Shown here piece by piece: positions 11,801-26,558 of a DNA stretch of 64,000 bases. The stretch's first letter is position 1, and every line of letters starts with the position of its first letter. The stretch lies in contig NC_037269.1 in the NCBI RefSeq assembly GCF_000002425.4, positions 14,853,309 to 14,917,308 on the forward strand, read 5' to 3'. Below the pieces are notes generated by a model. It saw nothing but the letters and a program-made list of their open reading frames with translations, made no database searches and had not been told where the DNA came from. The position numbers were made by a program, and so were the translations under genes. Source of the stretch: Physcomitrium patens. Lineage: Eukaryota > Streptophyta > Bryopsida > Funariales > Funariaceae.

Positions 11801-14800
11801 TTGGTAACCATCCATCTCTTTATAAAAGCTATGAAACCACCTATCTAGCAAGCTTATTGAAGTAAATTTTTTTTGAGGTCAATAGCATCTTAAAAAGAAT
11901 ACTTCTTAAAATTAATCAAATTAATCCAACAACCTCAATGAAACCAATAATGCTTGTACTCAATAGTATCTTGATAAAACAAATAAATCTAAAAATCACC
12001 AATATCTTAAAATCAACAGACCTTAAATTCAAAATTTTCATAGAAGAAAAATCAAAATTGTGGCATAAGAGACTCAGCTACTTGAGTTATAGAAACTTAC
12101 AACAATTCATCTCTTAAGCAATTGGTATTCTAAAACTTTCTATTACAAATCAAACTAGTACAATCTGCCATGATATAAAACAAACTCAATAAAAAATACC
12201 AAAAGAATCTACTATATGTACAATGTTCTTATTGGCTTTCATATACATGGACCTATGTAGACCTCTTTCCATCAAATCCTTAAGATACAATTGGTATTTC
12301 TTATTCCTCATGGAAAATTATAACTACTTCTTATGGATTTAATTTTTGACCAAAAAAAATTAAATACTTCAAATATATTATAATTTTCATACTAAAATAG
12401 AAAAACAAACTATACACTGCTTGTTTTGTTTGCGATTTAACAAGAGAGACAAATTTACCTTGGGTGAGTTCACACACTACATCTAAGAACATAGAATTAT
12501 TTGCCAACTTATTGTAGCTTAGATACTCCAACAAAATGGAATATCCAAATGCAATAATTATACCATATTGAATCAAGTCCATACTATACTTATTGATAGG
12601 CACATACCCTCTTTTCTTTGAGTTGAGGTTGTATACATTGCAGTTCAACTTACAAATAATAGACCTATTAAATTTAATAAAGGCCAAACTTTGTATGAGC
12701 TTTTCACAAGCAAACAACCCAACTTCAATAGAATCAAAGTCTTTGGATGCCTTTGTTTTGTTCACTGCAATCTTGTACAACATTATAAATTTAAAGCCTA
12801 CTCTATTCTCGGCATTTATTTTAGTTTAGATGATATCTTCAAAGCATATAAAATGTATCTATCAGCATTCAAAAAAGATTCAAATATCATGAGATGCTTC
12901 ATTTAACAAAAATCATTTTTTCAACATCAAACATAACCTTGCATCTACAATCAATAATTTTGCCTTAGCTTTCTTTCAAACTATTGGACACTCCAACATT
13001 AATTACATCAACTACATTCTAGACATGTCAAATACATAGCTATCTAATTTAAATTCCAACTTCATAGAATAAGATATCAAAGCATCAATTCCAAAAATCA
13101 CACTACTTGACTTCAATTACACACTTATCAAGCAAAATTTATCAAAAATTGTAGTCACAAATACTCAATCAAATTCAAAAAATCCAATAGAACTATTTTT
13201 ATGTGACACCATGGCATAAGTAGCTACTTTTGCTCTTCACCTTTTCCACCTCAATAATATAAATGAATGGCCAACTTCTGACATAGTTAATGATCTTTTT
13301 CTTATTCTAAAATTATTTTTGATGCATGTGAAGAATTAGAACAATTATAATCAACTAAAGCTTTTTGTACCAAAAAATATCTAATTTTGCTTCAAGACTA
13401 CTTTTGTAATTTTTTAGAATTTTCCATTGAATTAAAGTCATATAAAGAAGCACCTTAAGATGAAGATTGGAAAAATTTGATGATTGATGAAATCAAATCA
13501 ATTCATGATAATAAAATATGGTCATTTATCACTCTTTCTTCAAACTATTAAGCTATATCAACAAAATGGATATATAAAGTAAAAATAAAAATAGATGGCA
13601 CTGTATAAAAAAAAATCACAATTAGTAGTTTGAGGTTTTGATCAATAAAGAATTAACTATGAAGAAAATTTTGCTCCAATAGTCAAATGGGATACCATAC
13701 AAATGCTTTTAGCTATTTTTGTATAAAATAAATGGCAACTATATCATATAGATGTAAAAACTATTTTTTTTCAAAGAAAATTCAAAGAAGAAGTCTATAT
13801 CACACAATCTCAAGGATTTATAATAGAAGGATAAGAGCACATAGTATGTTAATTATACAAAGCTCTTTATGGCCTAAGACAAGTATCAAAAGTATGCTAT
13901 AACAAAATTGACTCCTTTCTTAAAAATTAAGGCTTTACAAAAAGAAAAAGAGATTATAACCTCTATATCATTCACCATCATAAAAAATTATATTTCTAAT
14001 TTTTTATGTAGATGACCTTTTATTTATAAGAAATTATATTAACTAGATTATTTAATTTAAATCACAACTTGAATCAAAATTTAAGATGTCAAAACTAAGA
14101 AAAATGATATAAAACTCTGTCTTAAGGCTAAAATAATCAAAGTACTACAAAGACTATTCATGATACAACAAATTTATGCATCACAAGTAATTTGCCATTT
14201 TAACCTTAAAAAATGTTAATCTATTTTTACTTTTATATTTGAAAGACTTAAACTTACAATTAATATGAATGAAGATACTATTGATCTAATCCACTACCAT
14301 TCCATAATAGATAAATATATAAAATTAAGTCTCTTTCAACCAAATGTTTCATACTCCATTAAAAATTTTAGTCATTTCATGATAAAATTACAAGTTCCAT
14401 ATTTAACAGCAGCCAAAAGCATCTTGAGATATATTACAAAAATATTGAATTATAAAATATTCTATTACACAAATTCACCAACAACACTATTAGGCTATAT
14501 TAAAATATATTGGACAAAAGACTTAACTCATGGTCAATCAATTATGGATTTTGTTTTTAAACTACAAACCAATTTAATCACTTGGCTTTTAAAGAAACAA
14601 TCTACAACTGCTTTATCTTCATCAGAAGCAGAATACATAGACTTGTTAATAGCATCTAAAGAACCAACATGGTTAAACATACTTTCATATGATTTTGTGT
14701 TAAAGATTTCAAAACCAATGCTAATATTTTGTGATAATAAACGAAGTATCAAAATGGCAAAAAATCCAAATATCAATCCATGTACAAAACATATGTATAT

Positions 14801-14990
14801 TACATCATTATAATAATATCTATTTATAAAAAAAATTTAAAATTAAAAAATAAAATAAAATAAATTTATGTACCTTTTATAAAATAAGTCGGTGAAAGCT
14901 TTATCAAACTATTAAAGCATAGCCTATTTTTAAAAATTAGATCAAATTTAAATATTATCTCTATTGAAGAAGCACAACCTTAAATACATC
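11800..14990 (+). mobile_element. Copia (Ty1) LTR retrotransposon remnant, plus strand
   Basis: Copia order on the plus strand: a GAG-pre-integrase-like stretch near 12,055-12,120 (KLWHKRLSYLSYRNLQQF), integrase about 12,150-12,900, reverse transcriptase about 13,430-14,250 (FAPIVKWDTIQMLL near 13,672) and RNase H about 14,265-14,815. The last reads WLLKKQSTTALSSSEAEYI at about 14,582-14,640, the diagnostic Copia RNase H motif, followed by CDNKRSIKMAKNP. The element is broken repeatedly and old. LTRs were not recognised on either side. Confidence 0.88.
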
Positions 14991-16500
14991 ACCATCTTCC
15001 TCTCTTTTAGCTATAATAACATCTTCTTTAAATTTAGCTATCCACTTCTCTCAAACTTGAGACACAACTATTAAGAATTGAAGAAGATGTAATACTTGGT
15101 TACTTACTATAGAACTACAAATCAATTTTGAGACTACTACTTTATGTAGAAGAATCTTTGAAATTCCACACAAACATAAGGCAAAACCTAGAAGTGCTAA
15201 TAATTACATTGGATTGTTATCCAAAGTACACCTTCTTTGTGATGAGTATATTAAGATCTTACAATTATCAAGACCATCTTTGTCAAGCTTCTAAAAATAA
15301 ATTACTAATGAAGATTGCTCAAGCCTAGTAACTTTTCAAAACTCAAGAAATTCATCATCAATAATCCTTATAAAACAAACATTATTGAGAAAGAAACTCG
15401 TGAAGAAAAAAAAAAAAAAAAAAAACTACTATCTTCAAAAATAAATTTTTAACAATGAATTACTATCATCTATAAGAAGCTACTAGATTTTAGAACTAAG
15501 GTTTTTAAGATAATTGTAGTTTTTTTTTTAAAATCTTTTTGTAGATGATCTCGTAGTGAAGAAGAGTGTGGAAACATCCATCCTTGCTTATCATCTACTC
15601 TAGATGATCATAACATAGATAAATTGAGATCCCGACTTAACATCAAATTTGTAAGAATTAAATTGTTGTATTTAAGAGTACAAGTTTACAGTTGCAAATA
15701 TGTAAGTAAGTTTAATATTTGATTTTATTGAAATCTCTATTTTATTCTTTTCTTTAATATAGTTATAACTAATGGTCTACATATACAAATGAACAGAGTC
15801 ATGCTATGATATATGATGTATTCTATTAGAACAATAGTGGCATCTAATATATCTTTTTTCTTTCATAATATTTTAGAGCATTCTATCTTTTTTTCTAGTA
15901 GCTACTTGTAATAAATTATCTATAGTATAATAATTATTTATTTAAGGAATTTTTTTAATTTATATATTTATTGTGCTTTAAATAAATATTGGTACTTATT
16001 TTTGTACAGACTTAGAACTTTCTTTCAATTAAGATGGTATTTTTCTCAAACTAGGCATTAGAGTTTGTTGCTCACTTTGGAATAGACAAGGTGCTATTGG
16101 TTCTTGAATGATTTGTATTAAATAGTATTAAACCTTTAGTGGCTATGTTTAAAGCTGTTTCAATTAGAATGAAGTTTGCTGCTTTTAATTATTTTTTTTC
16201 AAGACATGGACAAATAAGGGTTTAAACTATTGTTGATAGTTCTACTTATTTTGTGAGAAAGTATTACTTAATACCTTGTAGTCATAAGCTTGGACTATAT
16301 TCTAGTTGGAAAAAGAGTAAATGTATGATTAAGGATTTTTATGGAGACCAAGTCAAGGATTATAAAACATTAGTTGAAGTTGAAGCTTTTTTGATCAATT
16401 ATGCTTACATTTGTTCTCTTTAGGGCTATTCTATTATTTAGTATTTTTAGAGTTTTTCTTTAATTTTGAGGCTAAATTTGTTTCTACAACTTTTAATTTT
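14991..16500. other. AT-rich stretch, probably decayed element sequence
   Basis: Downstream of the Copia RNase H. An A-run lies at 15,406-15,424. No protein family could be recognised. It may include the former 3' LTR and untranslated region of the Copia element, but no matching second LTR was found. Confidence 0.5.
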
Positions 16501-17000
16501 TTTTTATTTTTTAGTGTTTTTATTAAGATATCTATTGGTAGATTTTTTATTAAAATAAATTTGATTCTTACTATTCTTTTTTGATTTTTTGTCTTATATC
16601 ATGAAATATTTGATTCTTGAATAGCTTTATTACATTTTGATTATCACACCAAATAATAGTTGGAGTTGGTGTCTCAAATCCAATTTTTTTATAATAGTCT
16701 TTAAAACCATATAGCTTCACATATTGCATTGGCTAGTATTCTATATTTGGATTTGCACAAAGATCTAAAAATTTTATTTTATTTTTATTTTACCATTAAA
16801 CTAGAGCATTTTCAAATTTGAACATATGTATCTATATAGATATTTTTTCTTCTACATCATTGCTATAATTTGCATCAAAGTTTCCTATCATGATACATTC
16901 ATGTTTTTTTAGGAACCATAAGCTAAGTGACAAGTATTTACATAGTTAATGAAAGATAAAGTAAGTTGCATCCATATAAAGTTTTTGAAGCAAGTGTACA
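16500..17000 (-). mobile_element. Copia RNase H fragment, minus strand
   Basis: On the minus strand, about 16,665-16,625 reads PTIIWCDNQNVIKLFKNQ, the end of a Copia RNase H domain (compare the CDNKRSIKMAKNP motif of the plus-strand copy at 14.7 kb). The rest of the element is not recognisable. Old and broken. Confidence 0.65.
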
Positions 17001-18200
17001 TATTAATTAAAGAAAAAGATAAAAAAGTAAATATTTCATCTAATTTTTGTGAGATAGTTCTATTCTCTCATAAGTTACAAATATTACAAATTATTATCAA
17101 AGGCGGTTCTAATATCTCTTCAAAGCTTAAAAGTATTTGGTAATAAGACTATCTTAGGATGGGCATCTAATATGGTATGTTTGGTGAATAGTAACATGAT
17201 ATATGTGGTCTAATAAAGGACGCCCTAAGGTATTAGTAGAAATTAGATACTAAGAAAAGTTTGAATAGTCTTCAAATCAATCATTGTATATACTTCCATA
17301 AGGTGAGATTTGATTTATTGGATTCTTTGTGTATGAAAGCTAATAATATATAAATAGTTAATAAAGAATATGATGATTGTAATAAGCATTTGATAGTATT
17401 AATAGTATACATTAGAATCCACAATAGTTTTAGAGAAATCCTAGTTATGCAAGTTATTATTAATGCAATTTTACCAAATTTGTAAATTTTATTTTAATTT
17501 GGAAAAGAATCAACTAAAATTATAGATCACATTTTTGATGCAAGGTTGGATATAATTAAAGAATTAGAGCATGAAAACATGATTTGAGAGCTTATCATTT
17601 AGGAATGCGGTAGTGATGTCCATATATTAGATTTACCAACTATGATGGATAGTAATAGTAGTGATTATATGTATAAATTTTCAATAAAATATTAGTGCAA
17701 ATATCTCTTGAAAATTGATGTTGCAAGTTTGTTAGAATCTGTAAGCAATTATATATGCATTGTACCTTGAAGGCCTCTTATTGATGTCATGCTTAATTTT
17801 GAATAGCCACTGCAAGATGATGAGCTAAATGTTATGTGAGGGTGCCATAAGTTATAATCTTTTATTTTTAATGATCAATTAAAGTTCAAATTACATGGCT
17901 TATATGTACAGATGGTCTTTAATAGTATTGTCTTAGGAGAGGGATTTGGTTCCTTTGGCAATATTGCCAATAAATATTTTGAAAAGATCTACTTAATAAA
18001 TTCTTATCAAGGATATGAATCATAAAGAATTAAAGAATTAAAATAATAATTTATCTTTAAAAAAATAGATATGTATCTAAAAATAAAATAATATTAACTC
18101 AAAATAACTATTTTTAAAGAAAAAAAAATTAAGATTCTTAAGAAAAGACTTATTAAACTCTTTAAAAAAAATAATAAAAATAAAAATCTATTGGATATGA
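17001..18200. other. AT-rich stretch without a recognised gene
   Basis: No long open frame and no family recognised. The neighbours on both sides are LTR element remnants, so degraded element sequence is the likely content. Confidence 0.5.
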
Positions 18201-21200
18201 TATTAAATGAATTATAATTTGCCATCTATTTAAGGAAGAACATGTGATTCTAGAGGGTCTTTGTCTTTATTACATCATCTTGAAGATTGAGACAATTGCA
18301 GTGTTTCATTTAATAATTCAAAAAACAATAGTTCTTGAGTTAAATCTACTAATTGTTGATTCTTCATTTCTTTAGTACTACAAAGATAGAAGATAAATGT
18401 AATATTTTATAAGCCTTGTTATTTTTATATTAAATATTTGATATTCTTCATCTTAGTTTTGATGGATATTTTTGATAAAAAGCATCAAATTTTTTTTATT
18501 GCATTTATAAGATTTTTGATTGATTCTTATATACATTCACTAATATCATATTTGTGAAAATAAATAAGATATTTGAACTTATTATGGTGTTGAATTCAAA
18601 TTCTTGATTATTGTCTACTTCTATAAAAAAAAAATAACATTCTTTTTAATATATCTATTGTCTTGTATGGCTGAAGAAGAGACACATAAAACATGTGATA
18701 GATCTTTATAGAATTTGATAGATATAATTAATAAGAAACTAGATTCATCTATTCACAAATAGAAAATGATTCAAGTCCACAAGAATCCAACTTATTACAA
18801 AAGCAAATAATCTTGATATAATGACAAAGTAGCCATAGCTTAGCACCAACATGGAATTAAAATTGTACTTTACAATAAGCATCCACATTGACATTTTTTC
18901 ATTCTTAAGCTTCTTTTAGTGCCTTTATTGTTGTTTATAGATTTAATAAATGATTTTTTTAACTCTTTTGTTATAAAATTATCAATATTTTAGAAGTCAA
19001 AAGTATCAAATTATTGATAATAATTATAATTAATAAAAAAATATATTGAATAAAAAAATATATTATATTATTATAAATAAATTCTATCAATAGAAAAAAA
19101 ATTCTCCAAATATCTTATTTATAATTCATAGTATACGTCAAATATTGCTTCAAAACTTTATTTATCCATTTGATTTATCTATCAATTTTAAGAAACAAAG
19201 CCAAAGATAATTTTATATCTACCTTTAGAATTTTAAAAATAACTTTTTAAAATCTTAATACAAATTGGATTTCTCTATCCAATATAATATCTCTTCATAA
19301 TCCATAATAGCAATAAATATTATTAAAGAAAAGCTTAATTATTTCTTTATTTTTAATAGATTTTTTATATGATATAAAATATACTATCTTAGTGAAACAA
19401 TCTATAATTACAAATATAGAGTTATAAGAACCTAAGATTTAAAGATCCATAATAAAATCCATAGAAACAAAAGACCATGATTATTACAGAATAAGTAATG
19501 GCTAAAAAAATCCATAAAAAATGATGATAAGGAGTTTTTGAGCTTAAACAAACGTTACATGATTGTATAAAGTTTTTAACTATCTTTTATATTTGAAACC
19601 ACTAAAAATCTATAAATATCAACTCTAAAGACTTATTGTATCCAAAATATCTTATAATTAGAAAATTATGATAAGTTTGAAGAATACTTAATTATATTTC
19701 ACTTTCTAGAATATATTATTATTTTTTAAAATAAAATAGATTATTTTTGAACTCAAAATTAAAAATAACATAAAACTAAAAAGAATTTTTTTAATATCAT
19801 AAACAAGATGATTAAAGGACATATTTGATTAAATTTTCTTAAGAAAAGTTGAATCATAAGTTAATATTAATTTTATTACTTGAAGATTTAATTTTTTCAG
19901 CTTTAAGAGAATTATTTTTTGTTGATCAAAAGCTACATTTTTTTATTGGTGTGAAATAAGAACATCTAAAAAAGGTATTTATCAAATTATATTATTTTTT
20001 AGCAAATATATAATCTTAAAATTAAATCTTAGTAAAATATGCTTCAACAAGCTTGACAATGATTTAATAGATATACTAACATGAAATACTTAAGGTTCTT
20101 ATGATCTATATATACAATGATTAGATTCAAGTACTTTCTCAAAAATGATGCCATTTTTAAAATGAATCTTGAATTGTAAGAAGCTCTGTGTTATAGATTA
20201 TGTAGTTGATTTTGGCTATTAAAACTTTTCTAAATTAAAAAGCTATAGGATGGAATTTATCATTTGTTTCTATTTGTGATAATAATATGCTTAAAAAAAA
20301 GTCATGCATTTTTTTTTATAAATATTACTTTAAAAAAGTCAATATAATTAAAGTTTGATACAAAAATAAAAGTTGTTTATAAAGGTTCAAAAGAAACTTC
20401 AGCTTCTTTGCTCCACTTAAGTTTGTATTTACATGTCAAATGTGTAAGAAGAATTATAACTTGAGAAAAATTCTTGATGAAGTTCTAATAATAATTAGAA
20501 AATTTTAAGCAACATTACATAATTCTTATTATTCTTGAGACTTTCCAATCTATAATAGTTTGAATCTTCTTAGGATCTATCTTAAAGCTATCATTGAAAA
20601 TAATGTATCCTAAAAAGTCAACTTAAATAGTGTGAAATATACACTTTTTTATTTTAGCGTATAGTCCTATATTTTTAAGATTTTATAATATATAAAAAAT
20701 ATAAAATTTATATTCTTTTATATTTTTAGAGTAAATTAAAATATTATCTAGATAATAAATAATAAAATCATCAAAAAAAACTCTCAAAAAACAACATTTA
20801 GTAGATATTAGAAAATAGCTGGTGGATTTGTGAGTCCAAAAAGTATGACATTATATTCAAATTATTCATATTTAATTCAAAATATAGTCTTTCATTCATC
20901 TCCTTCTTTGATATATTAGGTTGTATGCTCCTTATCGATCTATTTTTATATAGATCTTTGTTTTATTGAATAGATTAAGTTTTCTATAATTTACACACAT
21001 CGATAGTGACATATCTTTTTTTTTTCACAAATAAAATAAAAACTCATATTAGAAATTTTGAATGGCATATGATAGTTTTAGCCAAGTTTTTATTAAGAAT
21101 TTCTTAAGTACAACTAATTTATTTTGAAATATGTTATAAATTGGTCCAAATAATAGTTGAGTTTTTTTTAAAAGATGAATTGTATAATCATATAGAAAAT

Positions 21201-22960
21201 GCTCTAAAAAGATGTTTACAATTTTTTTAAAAAAACATAATAATCTTAGAGTGTTACTTGTAGTCTTTTGACCATCAAAAATACATGAGGCATATATAGC
21301 AAAAAATGATATTTTTTTTGTAGCATGTATGAAAGCTCTTGTACCTACCAATAAGGATTTGGTTGTATTAGACTTATAACTTGACTAACAAAATTTTAGA
21401 TTGAACTACAAAAAAACTCAAGGTTATAAAAAATCTAATATAATTAATAATTATACTTCTTTAGCCATAATAATACTAAAAAATTGAATTAAAAGAATAT
21501 CTAATTATATTAAATATTATTAAGATTTTAAGATCTTTAGTTGCTACATTTAGAGGAAAAAAATCATGGACAACATCTCTACTAGACAACAAACAACTAT
21601 GTATTATTTCTACATGTATGGATTTGATTTTTTTGACTAAAGTTATGCCTTTTTTTTTTTGATAAATTTTTTATTTATAAAACAAGTTGAGGCTCTTGAA
21701 TCTAATAAGAAAAAATTTATGATTTTTTAGTCCTAAAAATCTTCTATTATAAAATAAGGTGGAAGATCTAAAGAAATAATAGGATCTTTATCAGGTATTA
21801 CATAAGATTTTAATTGTATAATTCTTATTATAATTGAAAAAACTTATTTTTTGTGATATTGTCTATTTTGGCAACCATATTCTTTATTTATTGTTGAGTT
21901 ATTTCTTTGGATAATATTAAGCAATGTGCTTAGGTTTTCCACTATATAAACATAAACCTTCTTAAGAATGTCAAGTTTTTCCTTATTTAATAAGAAATTT
22001 GAAATATATTGTATAAAATTTATATATATTTTGGCCTTGATGAATCAACTTCTAAAAACTTGAATTTTTTTTCTCTGACTTGACTTATATTTTTTCAACC
22101 AAATCTTTATTTTCATCACCTTTTAAAGAATCAATTATTGCATGTAATGGCTTGAGTAATAAATTACTTTAATAAATATGCTCTTGGCATTATTAACAAT
22201 AAATCTTTAATATTATCTTTCAATCCATATCAAAATTGATTGATAAAGGCTTTATCATTCTATTCTATATTTCAAGGAAGGTTTTAGAATTCAACAATAT
22301 ATATGGTGGCTAAATGTGATTTTTATTGTAAAAATACAAGTTTGGTCTCTACTATCCATTTTCAATCACTTTCTTTAAATATTACCATAAACACTTTTAA
22401 AAATATAATTAAATCATAGAAGAATTGTGAATATTTTTCCATCAAAGGTACAAATAAAGAAAAAGTATTTCCAAATAGAAGTTCATGTATGATCCAACTT
22501 AAGTAAATCCATCAAAATATTGAAAAAAAATACAATGTTAGATAGAGCTTTATTTGTTGTAGAAATCTTCAAAATTTTGATCTTATTCCATCAAAATTTT
22601 CTAGCTTACTTATCCTTGCCTCTTTTATACTTATAGTAGCTGCTTTTTTGACCTAGTTGTGAGTTTGATCTACTTACTTCTCTCAATTGCACAACTTCTT
22701 AGCATAAAATTTGAACTTTATTTTTTATTTCTTTTATGGATGTAGGAATATTACTTCTATGGTTGACATTAAAAATATCTAAGATTTCTACCCTAAGAGT
22801 GTTGAAAATCTTTTAAAGATCTATAATAGTTACAAATCTATTTTTACTTTCAAGAAGAATAACATCCATAATTTTTTCTTCTATAGAAAATTTAAACAAA
22901 TTTATAATTCAATTTAGAAGAGAATAATCTATAAATTTTAATATTAAATAAAAAAATCCT
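18200..22960 (-). mobile_element. Gypsy LTR retrotransposon remnant F, minus strand
   Basis: A long minus-strand Gypsy coding region. The C-terminal tail is at 18,230-18,400 and parallels 63,820-63,960. Integrase is about 18,700-19,650, RNase H about 20,020-20,290, reverse transcriptase about 20,390-21,130, protease zone about 21,570-21,800, and gag about 22,000-22,950. The gag part parallels 9,240-9,420 of remnant E. No LTR of the 535-560-base family was recognised at either end, so the ends are set by loss of similarity. The element is broken throughout and appears at least as decayed as remnants C and E. Confidence 0.82.
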
Positions 22961-25960
22961 ACAAAGAAAGGTGAATATCTAGATTCTTGTATCTCAAGAA
23001 TCTCAAGTATCTCTTTTGTGTTTCCACATAGGAACTATCCCTATACTTGTTTTTTTCGGCTTTTGATTTTATCAAATTTATAATCAAATAATTCATCGTA
23101 GAAACTATATTCAATTTATTTGTCAATTTTATCTGATCTTTTTTAAGTTTTTCTTTAAATATTCATATTTTTATGAATTTAATCTTATCTTTATCTTCTT
23201 TAACATATTCTTCAACCATCTATATCTTCATTTTATTTTGCAACTCTTATAACTCAATACTAGACAAAAAGTGTATAGAATAACATACAAGCATGTCGAT
23301 TGCATTCTTTTTTATTATAATATTTTTTAATAATAATAAAATTATTTTAAATCTATTTATAAATTTTTAATAGTAAGTTTCTATTAATACTATTTAAAAT
23401 ATAGTAGAATTAATTTATTTCTAATTACTATAACTATCAAAGGTGGTTTTAACTTTATGAAGTAGCTATAACAACATTGTCTTCTTCATGCTCTAAAATC
23501 CTTTTTTTCTTTCAAAACTACCTATTATTAATTTTAATAAAAAAATAATTCATCATCTTAAATATGACTTGTATTAGGTTTATTAGATGGTAGCGGTGTT
23601 GTATTGTAATTTCTTATAGTATGTAAAAATTAGTTAGAACATATAATATGTTGATAAGTCTTGGTGTGTGTTAGAATTGTTAATAGATTAATTTAAAGAG
23701 AATAGATATAAGAAACTTTATTTTGAGTTTTATCTATTTTTATTATAATATTTGAAAAATTATAGGACTTAAATATTTAGTATGAAGCCTTGAGAGGAGA
23801 TTAGAGCCTAAAGATGAAAATTTAAACTAGTAGGAGGCTTATTGGAAGGGATTAAAGCAAAGCATAGTTGGATGAAGGCAAGGAATGGCGATCTTCATTC
23901 CTATTGGTTGAAGGCCATGTCCAATGGACTTTAAGGAGGCTACCTAAGGCCTTATTAGGGATTAGGATTTGTCTTTTGAGGTCATTCGAGCTTTGGAGGC
24001 TAGGACTAGCAAGTTTAGGTTTTTAAATATGGATTAGGTATAAATTTTGTGTGATTTGGAGTGTTAATGAAGGAGTTATTGGCACTCAAAGTTAAGGTGT
24101 CAATTTCATACCTACTGTCACTCTTTGGGGCATAACATATGCTTACGGAGAGCAAAGAAGGATCGACAACTAGGGTTGGAGAGAAAACATTTTTAGCTAT
24201 TTCTGATCATTACATGCATATGGTTTAGGCCCCAAATACACCTAAAACATGATTGTACTAATACTTTACCAAGTTCAAAGATATATTTGCAATTATCACA
24301 TAAGTTAAGGATAAATTAGTAATTATCAAGAATATATGGATATTCTTGATATTTCAATGGTACATATGATATTTTTCTTTTTTCAATACTCATTATCTTT
24401 ACAATAGCTTAATAAAATTAATGCTCCTAAAATACATAAAACTACACAAATCAACAATTAATTGGAATTTGGAAAAGACTTGTTTCATGATTCTACATTT
24501 GATTGTAAAAATACAATGGTCTGCATAAGTGCCTAAAAATTTGTTTAAAATATCTAAAGACATTTACAAGTATTGTTAAATTCTCCTACATGACTAAGAA
24601 TCAGATATGGACTATAGAAATGTAATCAATAGGTATTTGAAATTCCAAAATTCCAACAATGTTTTATTACACACAATGGTTACAACATATGCTGAATCTT
24701 TTTATTTATTTATTATTATTATTATTATTATTTATTGATCACTAAATACATAATAAACAGTGTTAATGTGTATATTCTGATTACTATGTAAGTAGAAAAA
24801 ATATACCAGAATGTTGATGCCACTGTTTGCAACATTGGATTTATTCCACTGAAAGGAAATACATACTAATTTGTAAGTTATCAATATACTCTTGTAATGT
24901 TAAAGTATAAGTACCCATTTTAGCATGTGAGTCATGATTAGCAAATGTCTATACAAATTATTGTACTTGTAATAAAGGCTCTATGCCAACAATCAATGTT
25001 ACATTAATATAATGTATTTTCTTAGGCAAATTTGAATTGTGTGTGAGTGTATATATATATATATACACAAACAGAGAGAGAAACACATGTTTTACATTAC
25101 CTCAAACATCCAAAAATCAAAACAAAACCATAATTCCCACTGGCTTGAAAAGAAAGAAAAACATAAAGCCAAAACCATCTCTTTGCTTTACATTACAATA
25201 GACAACGGTTGAATTCAGAAATAAATAATGCATCAGAATTTTATTTTACTTTATTTTAGTATTATACACACACTAAAATAACCAAATATACATTAAAACA
25301 TTAACCTTACTTTATATTACTCTGTAAAAATCACGAACAATTTTTTTTTTAATAGAATGAGACAGAAACAATTTAACTTAATGTATGCTCAACAGGAAAA
25401 TAATGTTAGTAACAACAAATAATAAAATAAACTGAAACCTAACTCTGTAATACACTTACACACATAATAAAAGTTACTAATAGTTAGCACAAAATAAAAA
25501 TACATAAATCTTTCATCATATAAGACTACAAACATGTATACAAATATTTCAAAACACCTTGATTTACAATACAGTAAATATCAACAATGAATTGTCTTTA
25601 AAAACACCACAATAAAAGAAAGTAAATTCGAAATCAAAATATCAGGACTTCATTGTACATGACACAACCAAAAAAAACAAGAAAGAACTTGAAAACAAGA
25701 ATATAAATTTTAAAAATACTTTACATTAATCTGAAGAAAAATAGTAAACAGCAAGAAAGGAATCCATTTAGCAAGCTACACACCAAACAAACCATACAGA
25801 CAAATATTGAGCATCATCCTTCCTAGATAATCCTCTACCTTGGACAAAACAAATAATAACAAAGAAAAGAAAAGAAAAGCTGTAATATATCAAAATGGGA
25901 TACCACATAAACGATTCCTAAAATCAAAGCCTCGTAATTTTTTTTTTTTTTTTTTTTCAT
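22961..25960. other. Intergenic region between repeats and the gene island
   Basis: 23,000-23,600 and 24,400-25,900 are AT-rich with no gene recognised. Between about 23,760 and 24,200 the sequence is markedly richer in G on the plus strand, with GAAGG and GGAGGC words, but has no coding pattern. Short repeats are TTA units at about 24,711-24,732 and TA units at 25,050-25,066, and a T-run lies at 25,929-25,948 (A-run on the minus strand). Confidence 0.6.
25050..25066. repeat. Short TA microsatellite
   Basis: About eight TA units preceded by a GTGTGAGTGT stretch and followed by ACACAAACAGAGAGAGA, giving a compound simple repeat. Confidence 0.9.
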
Positions 25961-25969
25961 AACCCACAA

Positions 25970-26275
25970 TGCCAAAACCACACAAACCTCACAGTTTGGA
26001 CCCATACATTGTAGAATCTTGAGGGTATTTTCCTTTGAGAACCCCATCCCACATCCACGAAACACATCTATGTCGGTAGGCTCCATCCACGACATTCGTT
26101 CGACCAGCGGGATATTATTGTCCAAAGGTTCCCGTCTCCGATGCCCAATTCTATAGTGCAAAACTTCGAGATGGGCCCCGCGCATTCATCAGCCTTGTTG
26201 CATGATTTAGTTCGTCGTCTGAAGTCTTCTCCGAAATTCACGAGGGCCACCAGAGTGGGCTTCATTTGGATACGG
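25970..26275 (-). other. GC-richer segment with two overlapping minus-strand frames; possible first exon or divergent promoter
   Basis: Base composition jumps here from AT-rich intergenic to gene-like. Two minus-strand frames are open: 26,265-26,068 (65 codons, starting MKPTLVALVNFGEDFRRRTK) and, in another frame, 26,185-25,835 (116 codons). I recognise neither. The segment is about 290 bases upstream of the PIG-N start codon on the opposite strand, so it could be the first exon of a divergent gene, a leader transcript, or simply promoter sequence. Its coding status is unproven. Confidence 0.25.
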
Positions 26276-26558
26276 TGATGGATAAGGATTGCTCTTCATT
26301 TGCGCGCATTTGCGGGAATTGGCAGAAGTTCAGCTGAAGGGGGTTTGTCAGGTTAGAACTTGCGAGTAAGTTAGGTTTTGGGAGGACTTTTTACAAATCT
26401 GTTTGTGATGAACCGCGCGCTGTCAAGTGTTATTGTCGGGGGAGGAGAGTATGGTGAGATGTGGTCATCGAATTTGATATTTAGGGCTTGTGCGTTTAGG
26501 GGTTTTTGTATTGTGGGTGGTGGAATGTCAATGTAGGGGAGGGGATCGGAGGGAGAGA

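Noticed and set aside
12331-12783. Minus-strand 150-codon frame as a host gene
   Set aside because: It lies antisense within the integrase region of the Copia remnant and resembles no known protein.
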